A DNA stretch of 64,000 bases from an uncultured Olsenella sp. (GCA_900540955.1 UQIF01000004.1:1-64000); one strand, 5' to 3'; shown: positions 32,290 through 41,536, counted from the first letter of the stretch. The notes: generated by a model from the letters alone, not told the origin. Program-made: numbers and translations.

Positions 32290-34146
32290 ATGAACGGAAT
32301 CGTACTGATGCTCGTTGCCGCGGCCGTGCTGGTCTGCGGTTACCTGTTCTACGGCAGGTGGCTCGCCAACAAGTGGGGCGTCGACGCCGAGGCCCTCACC
32401 CCCGCCCGCCGCATGGAGGATGGCAAGAACTTCACCCCCGCCTCCGCCTTCACCGTGTTCTCCCACCAGTTCTCCTCGATCTGCGGCGCCGGCCCTGTGA
32501 CGGGCACCATCGTGGCCATGGCCTTCGGCTGGGTCCCCGTCGTGCTGTGGGTCCTCGTCGGCGGCATCTTCTTCGGCGCCGTCCACGACTTCGGCGCCCT
32601 CTACGCCTCGATGAAGAACAACGGCAAGTCGCTTGCCCAGCTCATTGAGAAGTACATCGGCAAGACCGGCCGTCGCCTGTTCCTGCTGTTCTCCTGGCTG
32701 TTCTGCATCATCGTCATCGCCGCCTTCACCTCGATGGTCTGCGGCACCTTCAAGTTCACCGCCGCTGCTGACGGCTCCGTCGACTTCGCCAAGTCCTACG
32801 CCGCTGGCTGCGCCGGCACCATCTCGATCCTGTTCACCTTCGTCGCCATCGCCTTCGGCTGGGCCCAGCGCAAGTTCAACCTCTCCGGCGCCGCCGAGTT
32901 CGGCGTGGCCGTGGTTTCCATCGTGCTGATGTTCGCCGTGGGCATGCAGTTCCCGCTCTACCTCAACCTCAACCAGTGGATCGCCGTCGTCATGGTGTAC
33001 CTGGTCTTCGCCGGCGCCATGCCGATCCAGACCCTGAAGCAGCCGCGCGACTACCTCACCACCATCATGATGGTCGTCATGATCGTCTGCGCCGTCCTCG
33101 GCATCTTCGTCCTGGGCTTCCAGGGCAAGGCCACCATCACCGCCCCGGCATTCACCGGCTTCTCCACCAAGAGCGGCATGATGTTCCCGGTGCTCTTCGT
33201 CTCCGTCGCCTGCGGCGCCCTGTCCGGCTTCCACTCCCTGGTCTCCTCCGGCACCTCCTCTAAGCAGGTCTCCGACGAGCGCGACGCCGTCAAGGTCGGC
33301 TACGGCGCGATGGTCCTCGAGTCCTTCGTCGGCATCCTCGCCATCATCATCGCCGGCATCATGTTCTCCGACATGAACACCGCAGGCACCGGCGCCCTGA
33401 ACGTCGTCGACGCCACCGGCAAGGCCGTCGCCAGCACCCCGTTCCAGATCTTCGCCGCCGGCATCGCTCGCGGTATGCAGTCCTTCGGCATCGACGGCAC
33501 CGTCGCCACCGTCTTCATGACCATGAACGTCTCGGCCCTTGCCCTGACCTCGCTCGACGCCGTCGCCCGCATCGCCCGCACTTCTTTCTCCGAGTTCTTC
33601 GCCTCCACCAACGACGCCCTGGCCATCGAGTCCAAGGCCGGCGCGATGAAGGTCCTCGGCAACCCCTGGTTCGCCACCGTCGTCACCCTGGTCCCGGGCC
33701 TCGCCCTCACCTTCGGCGGCTACCTGGCCATCTGGCCGCTCTTCGGCGCCTCCAACCAGCTGCTCGGCGGCATGACCATGATCACCCTCGCCGTCTTCTG
33801 CAAGTGCACCGGCCGCAAGGGCGCCATGCTCTACGTGCCCGTCGCCTTCCTACTCGTGTGCACCTTCACCTCGCTCGTGCAGTCCATCTTCGGCTGCGTG
33901 AACGCGCTCGCCGCCGGCACCGCCGCGTCCGTGTTCAACTCCAGCCTGCAGCTCGTCTTTGCCGTGCTGCTCGTTGTCCTCGGCCTGATCGTCGCCGTGA
34001 ACTGCCTGAAGGAGCTTTTCAGCGCCAAGGACGGCTCCATGCCCGATGAGGAGCCCGAGTGGACCGAGCTCGGCCGCAAGAACTGCGCCGCCGCTGCCGC
34101 CGACGCCAAGGTTGCCCCCGCGACCAGCACCCCGGCCGCCGAGTAA
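32290..34146 (+). CDS. cstA: CstA-family carbon-starvation / pyruvate or peptide transporter
   Basis: This 618-residue membrane protein has about 16 hydrophobic segments. The N-terminal CstA signature is clear: ALTPARRMEDGKNFTP, FSHQFSSICGAGPVTGTIVA and HDFGALYASMKNNGKS. Family members import pyruvate or peptides during carbon limitation. GGAAGGAAAG precedes the ATG. Phased upstream repeats and a leader terminator suggest tight control. A strong terminator follows. Confidence 0.94.
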   Translation: MNGIVLMLVAAAVLVCGYLFYGRWLANKWGVDAEALTPARRMEDGKNFTPASAFTVFSHQFSSICGAGPVTGTIVAMAFGWVPVVLWVLVGGIFFGAVHDFGALYASMKNNGKSLAQLIEKYIGKTGRRLFLLFSWLFCIIVIAAFTSMVCGTFKFTAAADGSVDFAKSYAAGCAGTISILFTFVAIAFGWAQRKFNLSGAAEFGVAVVSIVLMFAVGMQFPLYLNLNQWIAVVMVYLVFAGAMPIQTLKQPRDYLTTIMMVVMIVCAVLGIFVLGFQGKATITAPAFTGFSTKSGMMFPVLFVSVACGALSGFHSLVSSGTSSKQVSDERDAVKVGYGAMVLESFVGILAIIIAGIMFSDMNTAGTGALNVVDATGKAVASTPFQIFAAGIARGMQSFGIDGTVATVFMTMNVSALALTSLDAVARIARTSFSEFFASTNDALAIESKAGAMKVLGNPWFATVVTLVPGLALTFGGYLAIWPLFGASNQLLGGMTMITLAVFCKCTGRKGAMLYVPVAFLLVCTFTSLVQSIFGCVNALAAGTAASVFNSSLQLVFAVLLVVLGLIVAVNCLKELFSAKDGSMPDEEPEWTELGRKNCAAAAADAKVAPATSTPAAE

Positions 34147-34195
34147 GCGCTTACCCTCCGGCTTTCCGCGCGACTTCTTGCCCGCGTTAAGTAGA

Positions 34196-34232
34196 CGCCT
34201 CGTGCCATGCGACTCGGCACGAGGCGTTTTTT
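34196..34232 (+). terminator. Terminator of cstA
   Basis: An 11-bp perfect stem CGCCTCGTGCC (34196-34206) with 34216-34226 is followed by TTTTTT. Confidence 0.92.
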
Positions 34233-34261
34233 GCGCGAGGGGCTTCGGTGGGGGGTTGCGT

Positions 34262-34512
34262 CGGAATCGGGTAGCGTCAGCAAAACCTTTGGCCCGCCGC
34301 GCCGGAATCGGGGTGCGTTGGTAATCCCTGCCGCGGCTCTGCGCGGGAAAGAAGGACCATCGGTAATTGGACGCCCTACCTGCGCCGAAAACCCCGGTCG
34401 TCGGTACCGACGCTCCCGCATTTCCGCGCAGCCGGCGGTGCCGTTTACCGACGCTCCCAGTTTTTCGCGCGAGAAAACGCTGGAATTACCGACGCCCCCG
34501 GAGTCCCGCGCA
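34262..34512. repeat. Repeat field with ACCGACGCTCCC cores
   Basis: Forward cores lie at 34406-34418, 34447-34458 and 34488-34500. Inverted, weaker cores lie at 34268-34281 and 34309-34322, and a further degenerate copy lies near 34362-34380. Each core is followed after a few bases by TTTCCGCGC or TCCCGCGC, making units of roughly 30 bp. No gene is visible from 34147 to 34639. The layout (two inverted, then several direct) resembles the 26-bp family but the sequence differs. Confidence 0.65.
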
Positions 34513-34616
34513 AACCGTCGACCCCGCGCCGGCCCCCTTCTTTCCATGCGCTAAGTTACCTAAGGTTCCAACTCCGGCATCCCGCCGAACGCTAAGAAAC
34601 GCTGGGCTGGGACCCT

Positions 34617-34643
34617 GTGAACAGGGGTACGTCCCCTGTTCAC
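34617..34643. terminator. Hairpin at the end of the YgjP-type gene
   Basis: Perfect 11-bp arms GTGAACAGGGG/CCCCTGTTCAC (34617-34627 with 34633-34643) overlap the stop codon of the minus-strand gene. It is the last element of the convergent junction with cstA. There is no clear T-run. Confidence 0.6.
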
Positions 34644-35266
34644 GCCTCCGCGATTTCCCGCGCATCGAGGCGAAGAAGGGCGCGGGCCTGCGCCTCATCG
34701 GGGTAGAAGGAGACGAGCAGTCTATGGAACCTCTTGTTGTGGGATGCCTCAGCGAGGTGCGTCAGCTCATGGGCGACGACATAGTCGAGGCAGGTCGGCG
34801 GGTAGGCGGCGAGGCGTGTGTTCACGCGGATGCGCCCGGTCGCGGGCGTGCACGAGCCCCATCGCGTCCGCATGTCGCGCAGTTGCCAGCCGGTCGCGTG
34901 AAGCCCGCTCGCTGCCTCCATGCGCGCGGCCACCGCTGGCAGCGCCCGGGCGATCTCGGAGCGGTAGAGCTCGGCCGCGCCGGTGCCCTCGGGAAGAAGG
35001 ACGAGGCGACCCCATAAGGGTATCTTGCCGTCGCGCGGGGCGGCCGCCGCGCCCCTCATTGCGTCGGCGCGCTCGACGGCGGCGGCGAGCCATTCGGCAT
35101 GGGCGTCCAGAAACGCCTGCGCCTCGGCTCGGCCCACGCGCCAAGGGACGCTCATGTGCGCGGTGCCGTCCGGGCGAACGCGCAGGTTGACGCGCCGGAC
35201 CGCCTTGCGCTCCACGGCGACTTCGATGCTCGCCGCCTGCAACGTGTATGTGATAGGTTTTGCCAT
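34640..35266 (-). CDS. YgjP-like / SprT-like zinc metallopeptidase (DUF45)
   Basis: The 208-residue protein has the zinc motif HELTHLAEASHNKRFH, with HExxH and a downstream histidine, and the family segment MRTRWGSCTPATGRIRVNTRL. It is predicted to be a cytoplasmic protease whose substrate is unknown. I place the start at ATG 35266 (MAKPITY); the frame reaches a TTG at 35305, preceded by no ribosome site. The 26-bp repeat cluster lies in the divergent upstream region. Confidence 0.88.
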   Translation of the reverse strand: MAKPITYTLQAASIEVAVERKAVRRVNLRVRPDGTAHMSVPWRVGRAEAQAFLDAHAEWLAAAVERADAMRGAAAAPRDGKIPLWGRLVLLPEGTGAAELYRSEIARALPAVAARMEAASGLHATGWQLRDMRTRWGSCTPATGRIRVNTRLAAYPPTCLDYVVAHELTHLAEASHNKRFHRLLVSFYPDEAQARALLRLDAREIAEA

Positions 35267-35314
35267 GGGCTCGATTCTAACAGGGACGAGCGCCCTTCTT
35301 TCCAACTCGGGCGG

Positions 35315-35456
35315 CCGCTAAGAAACCCCGACGTCTGGCGATTGCCGTCCCCAGACGTCGCCAATTCTTAACGCGGCGATCGCCGATTCGCCCAGACGTC
35401 GCTCATTCTTAATGCGATGCTGCCCGCGTTGCCCAGACGTCGCTCTTTCTTAGCGC
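35315..35456. repeat. Four 26-bp repeat units in opposing orientation (cluster B)
   Basis: Units lie at 35315-35340 (+), 35349-35374 (-), 35390-35415 (-) and 35431-35456 (-). They share the consensus of cluster A at 26066-26248. Units 1 and 2 face each other across 8 bp and would form a hairpin. The cluster occupies most of the 302 bp between two divergent genes, so any promoter there must lie inside or beside it. A partial unit (CGCTAAGAAACGC) is at 34589-34602. Confidence 0.85.
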
Positions 35457-35568
35457 CCGCCCGCCGGGAACCCCCTCGCGTTACATCTCGCGATAGTTCT
35501 CGCGCCCGTGCCCATCAATGGGTAAATACTGGAAATCGACGCAACACCTACGAAAGGCGCCCTACCGC

Positions 35569-38500
35569 ATGCTCGAGCTCAGAAACATCAGCAAGAAGTA
35601 CGTCTCGCAGTCCTTTACCCAAGTCGCGCTCGACGACGTGAGCCTGTCGTTTCGCGACAACGAGTTCGTCGCCGTCCTGGGCCCCTCGGGCTCGGGCAAG
35701 ACGACCATGCTCAACGTCGTCGGCGGACTCGACCACTTCGACTCGGGTGACCTTCTGATTGACGGCATCTCGACGAAGGATTTCCGAGACCGCGACTGGG
35801 ACGCCTACCGCAACAACCGCATCGGCTTCGTGTTCCAGAGCTACAACCTCATCCCGCACCAGACGATCCTCGAGAACGTCGAGCTCGCCCTCACGCTCAC
35901 GGGCGTCGGCCGCGCCGAGCGCCGTCGCCGCGCCGTGGAGGCGCTCGGGCGCGTGGGCTTGGCACAACACGTTGACAAACGCCCGGCTCAGCTCTCCGGC
36001 GGCCAGATGCAGCGCGTCGCCATCGCGCGCGCCCTCATAAACGACCCGGAGATCGTTCTGGCCGACGAGCCCACGGGCGCCCTCGACTCCACGACGTCGG
36101 TGCAGGTCATGGACCTGCTCAAGGAGGTCGCGCAGGACCGCCTCGTCATCATGGTCACGCACAACCCCGAGCTCGCCCGCCGCTACGCCACGCGCATCGT
36201 CACGCTCGCCGACGGTCGCATCACCGACGACTCGGACTCCTTCGACGCTTCCGCCGCGCCGCGCCGGGACGCCAAGCCCGCGCGCCGCACCTCGATGAGC
36301 TTCCTCACGGCGCTCGGCCTCTCGGCGCGAAACCTCATGACCAAGAAGGGCCGCACGGCCATGACGGCCTTCGCGGGCTCGATCGGCATCATCGGCATCG
36401 CGGCGATCCTCGCGCTGTCCAACGGCGTGAACGAGTATATCGCCAAGGTCGAGGAGGACACGCTCTCGAGCTATCCCCTGACCATCGCCAAGCAGAGCTA
36501 CGACATGAGCGAGATGCTCGACGGCCATGCGTCCGCAGCCGACGGCGACGCCTCGGGCTCTGGCGGCGCGGCGCCGGACGCTTCCGGCGCGGACGCGAAG
36601 ATCCCCGTGGTCACCGCCCTGAAGGATATGTTCGCGAGCGTCAAGTCCAACGACATGCGCAGCTTCAAGGAGTTCCTCGACGCGGGCGGCGACGGCATCG
36701 AGGACGACGTGAACGCCATCCAGTACGACTACGGCGTCTCCCCGATCATCTACCGTGAGGCGGCCGACGGCGGCGACCCCGTCAAGCTCGTGCCCAACTC
36801 GATGACGCAGGCCATGAGCGGCGGCGCCTCGTCGGCGGCGACCGCGGGCACGATGATGACGGGCACCGAGGTGTTCAACGAGATGATCGACGACCAAGAG
36901 CTCCTGGACAGCCAGTACGACGTCGTCGCCGGTCGTTGGGCCAATGCCCCCGACGAGGCGGTGCTCGTGCTCTCGAGCCGCGGCACGGTGGGGGACTACA
37001 CCCTCTACAGCATCGGCGCGCTCGACATCAACGAGCTGAACGACCTCGTCTCGAGTGCCATGAGCGCCGACGGCGAGGTCCAGGCGCCCGAGACCGACGC
37101 CGACTTCACCTACAGCGACGCGCTCTCCTGCACCTTCAAGGTCCTCTCGCCCTCCGACACCTACCGCAAAAACGACGAGACGGGCGGCTGGACCGACATG
37201 TCCGACGACGCCGAGTTCATGGCGAGCAAGGTCAAAGACGGCCTCGACCTGCGTATCGTCGGCGTCGTCAAGCCCAACGGCACCGGCAACTCCCAGGCCC
37301 TTTCGCCGGGCGTCGCCTACACTCACGGCCTGACGTGCGAGCTCATGGCGCGCGCCGCCGGCTCCCAGATCGTGCGGCAGCAGCTCGCCGACCCCGACAC
37401 CGACGTCTTTACCGGCAAGTCGTTCGACGAGCTTCAAAAAGACGCAAAGAAGGGCTTCGACCTGCAGAGCATGTTCTCGGTGGACGAGGATGCCATGCGC
37501 TCGGCGTTCCGCTTCGACGCCTCCGCCCTCGCGGCGCTCCCGTCCGCGGGCAACATCGACATGGGCGGCCTCAACCTCTCCGGCATCGACGTGTCGGGCC
37601 TGGACATAGACCTCTCCGGCATCGGCGCCGACCTCGACTTCTCCGACATCCTCGCGAACGCGCCGGCTCCTGACTTCTCCGGCATCTTCGACGGGCTCGA
37701 GCTCACGCCCGACCAGATGCGGCAGGGCGCGGCGCTGGCCAAGCAGCTCCTCTCCGACTTCCTCTCATCCGACGAGTTCAAGGGCTTAGGCGAGGACGTC
37801 AAGGACGCCGGCAAGCTCGCCGCCGCCTTCAAGGCGTACCTCACGGAAAACCCCAAGGCGCAGGAGACCCTGAAGGCCTTGGGCGACCTCGGCGGAAACG
37901 CGTTTGTGGAGAGAATCCAGAAGGCCCTCTCCGACTACGTGAGCGGCAGCCTCGCCCCATACCTGCAGTCCGTTGTGGACGAGGTGACCAAGCGCGTGGG
38001 CGATGAGATCTCGGCTGCAGTCTCCGCGCAGGTCAAGGCCGGGTTGGCACAAGCATTTGACCAAGCCGCCACGCAGATGGGCGCTGCCATGGCCGATGCC
38101 GCGGCGCAGATGAGCGGCAGCCTCGCCTCGCTCCAGGACGCCTTCTCGGTCGACGGCGCCGCCTTCGCCTCCGCGATCCACTTCAACATGGACGCCTCCG
38201 ACCTCTCCTCGCTCATGTCGAGCTACGCCAACGCGAGCAGGCTGACCTACGACAGCAACCTGTCGACCCTCGGCTACGCCGACGAGGCCGACCCGCAGTC
38301 CGTGAAGATCTACCCCAAGGACTTCGACGCCAAGGAGCGCGTGCTCGGCCACATCGACGCCTACAACGACCAGGCCAAGGCCGAAGGCGAGGATGAGCGC
38401 GCGATTGTCTACACCGACTACATGGGCGTGATCATGGGCTCGGTCACCGACATCGTGAACATGATCTCGATGGTGCTCATCGCCTTCGTGAGCATCAGCC

Positions 38501-38865
38501 TCGTCGTGAGCTCGATCATGATCGGCATCATCACCTACATCAGCGTCCTCGAGCGAAAGAAGGAGATCGGCATCCTGCGCGCCATCGGCGCCTCCAGGCG
38601 AAACGTCGCCAACGTCTTCAACGCAGAGACCTTCATCGAGGGCCTGATTTCGGGCGTGTTCGCCATCCTCGTCGTGGTGCTCGTGAGCCTGCCCGTGAAC
38701 GACCTCGTGCTGAGGCTCAAGGGCGTGCCGAACATCATGAGCCTGCCGTGGGAGGCCGCGCTCGCGCTCATCTGCATCTCGGTGGCGCTCACCGTGGTCG
38801 CCGGCCTTCTCCCGGCAAGAAGCGCCAGCAAGAAGGACCCGGTGGAGGCGCTTCGCTCCGAGTAG
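35569..38865 (+). CDS. One-piece ABC exporter: ATPase fused to an FtsX permease
   Basis: In this 1098-residue fusion, residues 1-230 are a LolD/MacB-type ATPase with Walker A GPSGSGKTT, signature LSGGQMQRVAIARAL and DEPTGALD. Helix 1 follows near residue 265 (FAGSIGIIGIAAILALSNG). An external domain of about 600 residues contains a Gly/Asp-rich stretch with repeated SGI/SGLD and long alpha-helical parts. Three helices end the protein (MVLIAFVSISLVVSSIMIG onwards). ATG 35569 has GAAAGG upstream; an ATG 17 codons earlier does not. The cargo is unknown. Confidence 0.9.
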   Translation: MLELRNISKKYVSQSFTQVALDDVSLSFRDNEFVAVLGPSGSGKTTMLNVVGGLDHFDSGDLLIDGISTKDFRDRDWDAYRNNRIGFVFQSYNLIPHQTILENVELALTLTGVGRAERRRRAVEALGRVGLAQHVDKRPAQLSGGQMQRVAIARALINDPEIVLADEPTGALDSTTSVQVMDLLKEVAQDRLVIMVTHNPELARRYATRIVTLADGRITDDSDSFDASAAPRRDAKPARRTSMSFLTALGLSARNLMTKKGRTAMTAFAGSIGIIGIAAILALSNGVNEYIAKVEEDTLSSYPLTIAKQSYDMSEMLDGHASAADGDASGSGGAAPDASGADAKIPVVTALKDMFASVKSNDMRSFKEFLDAGGDGIEDDVNAIQYDYGVSPIIYREAADGGDPVKLVPNSMTQAMSGGASSAATAGTMMTGTEVFNEMIDDQELLDSQYDVVAGRWANAPDEAVLVLSSRGTVGDYTLYSIGALDINELNDLVSSAMSADGEVQAPETDADFTYSDALSCTFKVLSPSDTYRKNDETGGWTDMSDDAEFMASKVKDGLDLRIVGVVKPNGTGNSQALSPGVAYTHGLTCELMARAAGSQIVRQQLADPDTDVFTGKSFDELQKDAKKGFDLQSMFSVDEDAMRSAFRFDASALAALPSAGNIDMGGLNLSGIDVSGLDIDLSGIGADLDFSDILANAPAPDFSGIFDGLELTPDQMRQGAALAKQLLSDFLSSDEFKGLGEDVKDAGKLAAAFKAYLTENPKAQETLKALGDLGGNAFVERIQKALSDYVSGSLAPYLQSVVDEVTKRVGDEISAAVSAQVKAGLAQAFDQAATQMGAAMADAAAQMSGSLASLQDAFSVDGAAFASAIHFNMDASDLSSLMSSYANASRLTYDSNLSTLGYADEADPQSVKIYPKDFDAKERVLGHIDAYNDQAKAEGEDERAIVYTDYMGVIMGSVTDIVNMISMVLIAFVSISLVVSSIMIGIITYISVLERKKEIGILRAIGASRRNVANVFNAETFIEGLISGVFAILVVVLVSLPVNDLVLRLKGVPNIMSLPWEAALALICISVALTVVAGLLPARSASKKDPVEALRSE

Positions 38866-38925
38866 GGGAGCCGACCTTATCGCCAGGAAACGTCCACGCC
38901 GCCCGAAGAGATTGGATAGGCGCGA

Positions 38926-39537
38926 ATGAACAAGAACCGCACGCACTTTCGAAAGAAGGCCCTCTCGGCCGCGTTCGCGCTCGTCGTCTGCGCCGCAGCG
39001 GCGCTCACCGGCTGCGCGGAGCTGAGCCTCAGGTTATCGAGCGTCAAGGGCGAGCTCATCGGCAATTCCTTCGACGCTACGGTCTTCGACAACTTCGGCG
39101 GCGAGGTCGCGACCTTCCACGCAAAGAAGATGGGCGTCGAGGCGGCGAGCGTGGACGAGGACGGAAACGCCACGTCCTCTGTGCTCAAGATCACTGCCGA
39201 CGGCAAGGATATCGAGCAGGTGGGAAATACGATGATCTTCGCCGAGACGGGCTTGGAGGAGGTCGAGGGCTACACACTGCCCCGTGATATCCAGACAACC
39301 GGCGGCACGGTCAACCTCGTCGACAGGGCCATCAACGACGTCAAGTCCAAGATCGGCAAGTCGCGCGTCGTCGTGGTCTCCTCGCAGCTCGGCGTGCCCA
39401 TCGCCGTCTACCAGGGCAACAGCGTCGGCTACGAGATTCCCGAGGACCTGCCCAAGTTCACGAAGCTCACGATCGACGGCAAGGCGCTCTACATCCACCG
39501 CGCGAACTACCTCATCATCGACACCGACGCGCTGTAG
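38926..39537 (+). CDS. Lipoprotein, DUF5052-like
   Basis: The 203-residue protein has a signal peptide with the lipobox LTGC (C30). The mature part carries KGELIGNSFDATVFDNFGGEVATFHAKKM, a pattern I associate with DUF5052 lipoproteins of Firmicutes and Coriobacteriia; function is unknown. It lies 60 bp after the giant ABC exporter gene on the same strand and may be co-transcribed as its surface partner, which is inferred only from position. Confidence 0.8.
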   Translation: MNKNRTHFRKKALSAAFALVVCAAAALTGCAELSLRLSSVKGELIGNSFDATVFDNFGGEVATFHAKKMGVEAASVDEDGNATSSVLKITADGKDIEQVGNTMIFAETGLEEVEGYTLPRDIQTTGGTVNLVDRAINDVKSKIGKSRVVVVSSQLGVPIAVYQGNSVGYEIPEDLPKFTKLTIDGKALYIHRANYLIIDTDAL

Positions 39538-39603
39538 CGTAAGGCTCTGCACCCTCATGTGGGGTTATCATGGAGGTCGGAGTGGCCGCAAGTAAATAAA
39601 ACC

Positions 39604-39632
39604 TTGACCTGAGCTGCGATTATACGTAAGCT
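39604..39632 (+). promoter_or_regulatory. Candidate promoter of the rimP-nusA-infB operon
   Basis: TTGACC (39604-39609) and TAAGCT (39627-39632) are 17 bp apart, 89 bp before rimP. Confidence 0.5.
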
Positions 39633-39659
39633 GGTCACGTAAATGATGCTTCAAACGTA

Positions 39660-39694
39660 GGAAGTGGGGTGGAACGTCTCGCCCCGCTTCCTTT
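39660..39694 (+). promoter_or_regulatory. Leader hairpin before rimP
   Basis: GGAAGTGGGG (39660-39669) pairs with CCCCGCTTCC (39682-39691) and is followed by TTTC. It lies in the operon leader, 30 bp before the rimP start, and may be an attenuator linked to NusA autoregulation. Confidence 0.5.
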
Positions 39695-39720
39695 CTGTAT
39701 GTCAACCAAAAGGAGGTCAC

Positions 39721-40212
39721 ATGGCAAAGGCCGGCACCGACCAGCAGGTCCTCGAGGCACTCGAGGCGAAGGCCGCGGACCATGGCGTCGACATCGTCGC
39801 CGTCGAGGTAGTGGGCGCCACCAAGAACCCCTGCGTCCGCGTCTACATTGATCACGCCGACGAGGACGCCCCCACGATCAGCCTCGACGAGGTCGCGGCC
39901 GAGACGGGCTGGATCGGGGAGGTCCTCGACGAGCTCGACCCGCTCCCGAGCGCCTACACCCTCGAGGTCAGCTCGCCCGGTATGGCCCGCCCGCTGCGCC
40001 GTGAGCGCGACTTCGTCCGCTTCGCCGGCTCCTGCGTCCAGCTCTCCACCACCGCGACCGAGGGCCGCCGCAAGTTCACCGGTGCCCTTTTGGGCTGCGA
40101 GGACGGCAAGGTCTTGCTGGACTGCGACGGCGAGCAGGTCGCCATCGACCTCACCGAAATCAAGAAGTGCAACATCAAGCCCGATTTCTCCGCCGCGGGC
40201 AAGAAAAAGTAG
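39721..40212 (+). CDS. rimP: Ribosome maturation factor RimP
   Basis: The 163-residue protein assists 30S subunit assembly. The N-terminal domain has EVVGATKNPCVRVYID and the conserved EVSSPGMARPLRRERDF stretch; a small beta-barrel with KVLLDCDGEQVAIDLTEIKKCNI follows. AAAGGAGG lies 6 bp before ATG 39721. It is the first gene of the conserved rimP-nusA-infB-rbfA block. Confidence 0.95.
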   Translation: MAKAGTDQQVLEALEAKAADHGVDIVAVEVVGATKNPCVRVYIDHADEDAPTISLDEVAAETGWIGEVLDELDPLPSAYTLEVSSPGMARPLRRERDFVRFAGSCVQLSTTATEGRRKFTGALLGCEDGKVLLDCDGEQVAIDLTEIKKCNIKPDFSAAGKKK

Positions 40213-40227
40213 GAAGGATTCACCCTT

Positions 40228-41472
40228 ATGGCATCTGAGATGATGGAAGCCCTTGAGCTCCTCTGCCAGGAGAAGCACATCGACCAACTCTACCTGATCG
40301 ACCGCCTCGAGCAGTCGCTCGCAAAGAGCTACGCCGACGTCCTGCACCTGCCCTTCGGCGCGCGCGTGACCATCGACCGCGCCACTGGCCGCGTCTACGT
40401 CTACGAGCTCGTCCCCAAGGGCGAGGAGGACCCCGAGACCGGCGACTACACCGAGTTCGACGAGGTCGACGTCACGCCTCCCGGAACCTCCCGCATCGCC
40501 GCGCAGCACGCCAAGACCGAGATCCGCGCCATCGTGCGCAACGCCGCCCGCCAGCAGATCTTCGAGGAGTTCTCGCAGCGCGTGGGCGACATCATCACCG
40601 GCACCGTGCTCCAGACCACGCCCGACTTCACGATCATCAAGATCCGCGAGGGCGTCGAGGCCGAGCTGCCCCACTTCGACCAGCGCCGCCACCCCGAGGA
40701 GCTCAACGAGCGCCCCGCCGGCGAGCGCTACATGCACAACCAGCGCCTGAAGGCCATCATCATCGGCGTCCGCGACCCCAACGCCGCCCAGCCGACCGTG
40801 CGCGGCGAGCGCCAGCGTCCCTCGATCGTCGTCTCCCGCACCCACCCGGACCTCATCCGCAGGCTCTTCGAGCTCGAGGTCCCCGAGGTCTACGACGGCA
40901 TCGTCGAGGTCCGCTCCGTCGCCCGCGAGGCCGGTGTGCGCTCCAAGGTCGCCGTCTCGAGCAACGACGAGCACCTCGACCCGGTGGGCGCCTGCGTCGG
41001 CCCCAAGGGCAGCCGCGTGCGCACGGTCGTCTCTGAGCTTCGCGGCGAGCGCGTCGACGTCGTGCTTTGGAGCGACGACCCCGCCAAGTGCGTCGCGAGC
41101 GCGCTTTCCCCCGCCCGCGTGTCCCGCGTGATCATCGACCCCGAGGACAACTACGCCACGGTCATCGTCCCCGACGACCAGCTCTCGCTGGCCATCGGCA
41201 AGGAGGGCCAGAACGCCCGCCTGGCCGCCCGCCTCACCGGCATGCACATCGACATCAAGAGCGAGTCCATGGCCGCCGGCATCATGCGCGAGGTCCCCGC
41301 GGCCGTCGCCGAGGACTCCCTCATCGACGAGGAGGGCGCGCACCGTTGCGAGTACGTGGGCCCCAACGGCATCCAGTGCCGCAACATGGCCCGTCCCGGC
41401 TCCCGCTTCTGCGGCGTGCACGAGGACCTCGACGGCGTCGAGGTCTCCGACGACCCCGACTCCCTGATCTAG
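40228..41472 (+). CDS. nusA: Transcription termination/antitermination factor NusA with a Cys-rich tail
   Basis: The 414-residue protein binds RNA polymerase and RNA to tune pausing and termination. The N-terminal domain (1-120), S1 (about 130-200), KH1 and KH2 (GSRVRTVVSELRGERVDVV and LAIGKEGQNARLAARLTGMHIDI) are in normal order. The last 45 residues add C374, C384, C395 and H398 (C-x9-C-x10-C-x2-H), a possible zinc knuckle. The ylxR gene that usually separates nusA from infB is absent. Confidence 0.95.
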   Translation: MASEMMEALELLCQEKHIDQLYLIDRLEQSLAKSYADVLHLPFGARVTIDRATGRVYVYELVPKGEEDPETGDYTEFDEVDVTPPGTSRIAAQHAKTEIRAIVRNAARQQIFEEFSQRVGDIITGTVLQTTPDFTIIKIREGVEAELPHFDQRRHPEELNERPAGERYMHNQRLKAIIIGVRDPNAAQPTVRGERQRPSIVVSRTHPDLIRRLFELEVPEVYDGIVEVRSVAREAGVRSKVAVSSNDEHLDPVGACVGPKGSRVRTVVSELRGERVDVVLWSDDPAKCVASALSPARVSRVIIDPEDNYATVIVPDDQLSLAIGKEGQNARLAARLTGMHIDIKSESMAAGIMREVPAAVAEDSLIDEEGAHRCEYVGPNGIQCRNMARPGSRFCGVHEDLDGVEVSDDPDSLI

Positions 41473-41536
41473 GCCACGGCCGACCAAGTTGTAATTCGCC
41501 CCGGGCGCTGCCCGTTTGTGTAGGAAGGTAGGTCAC

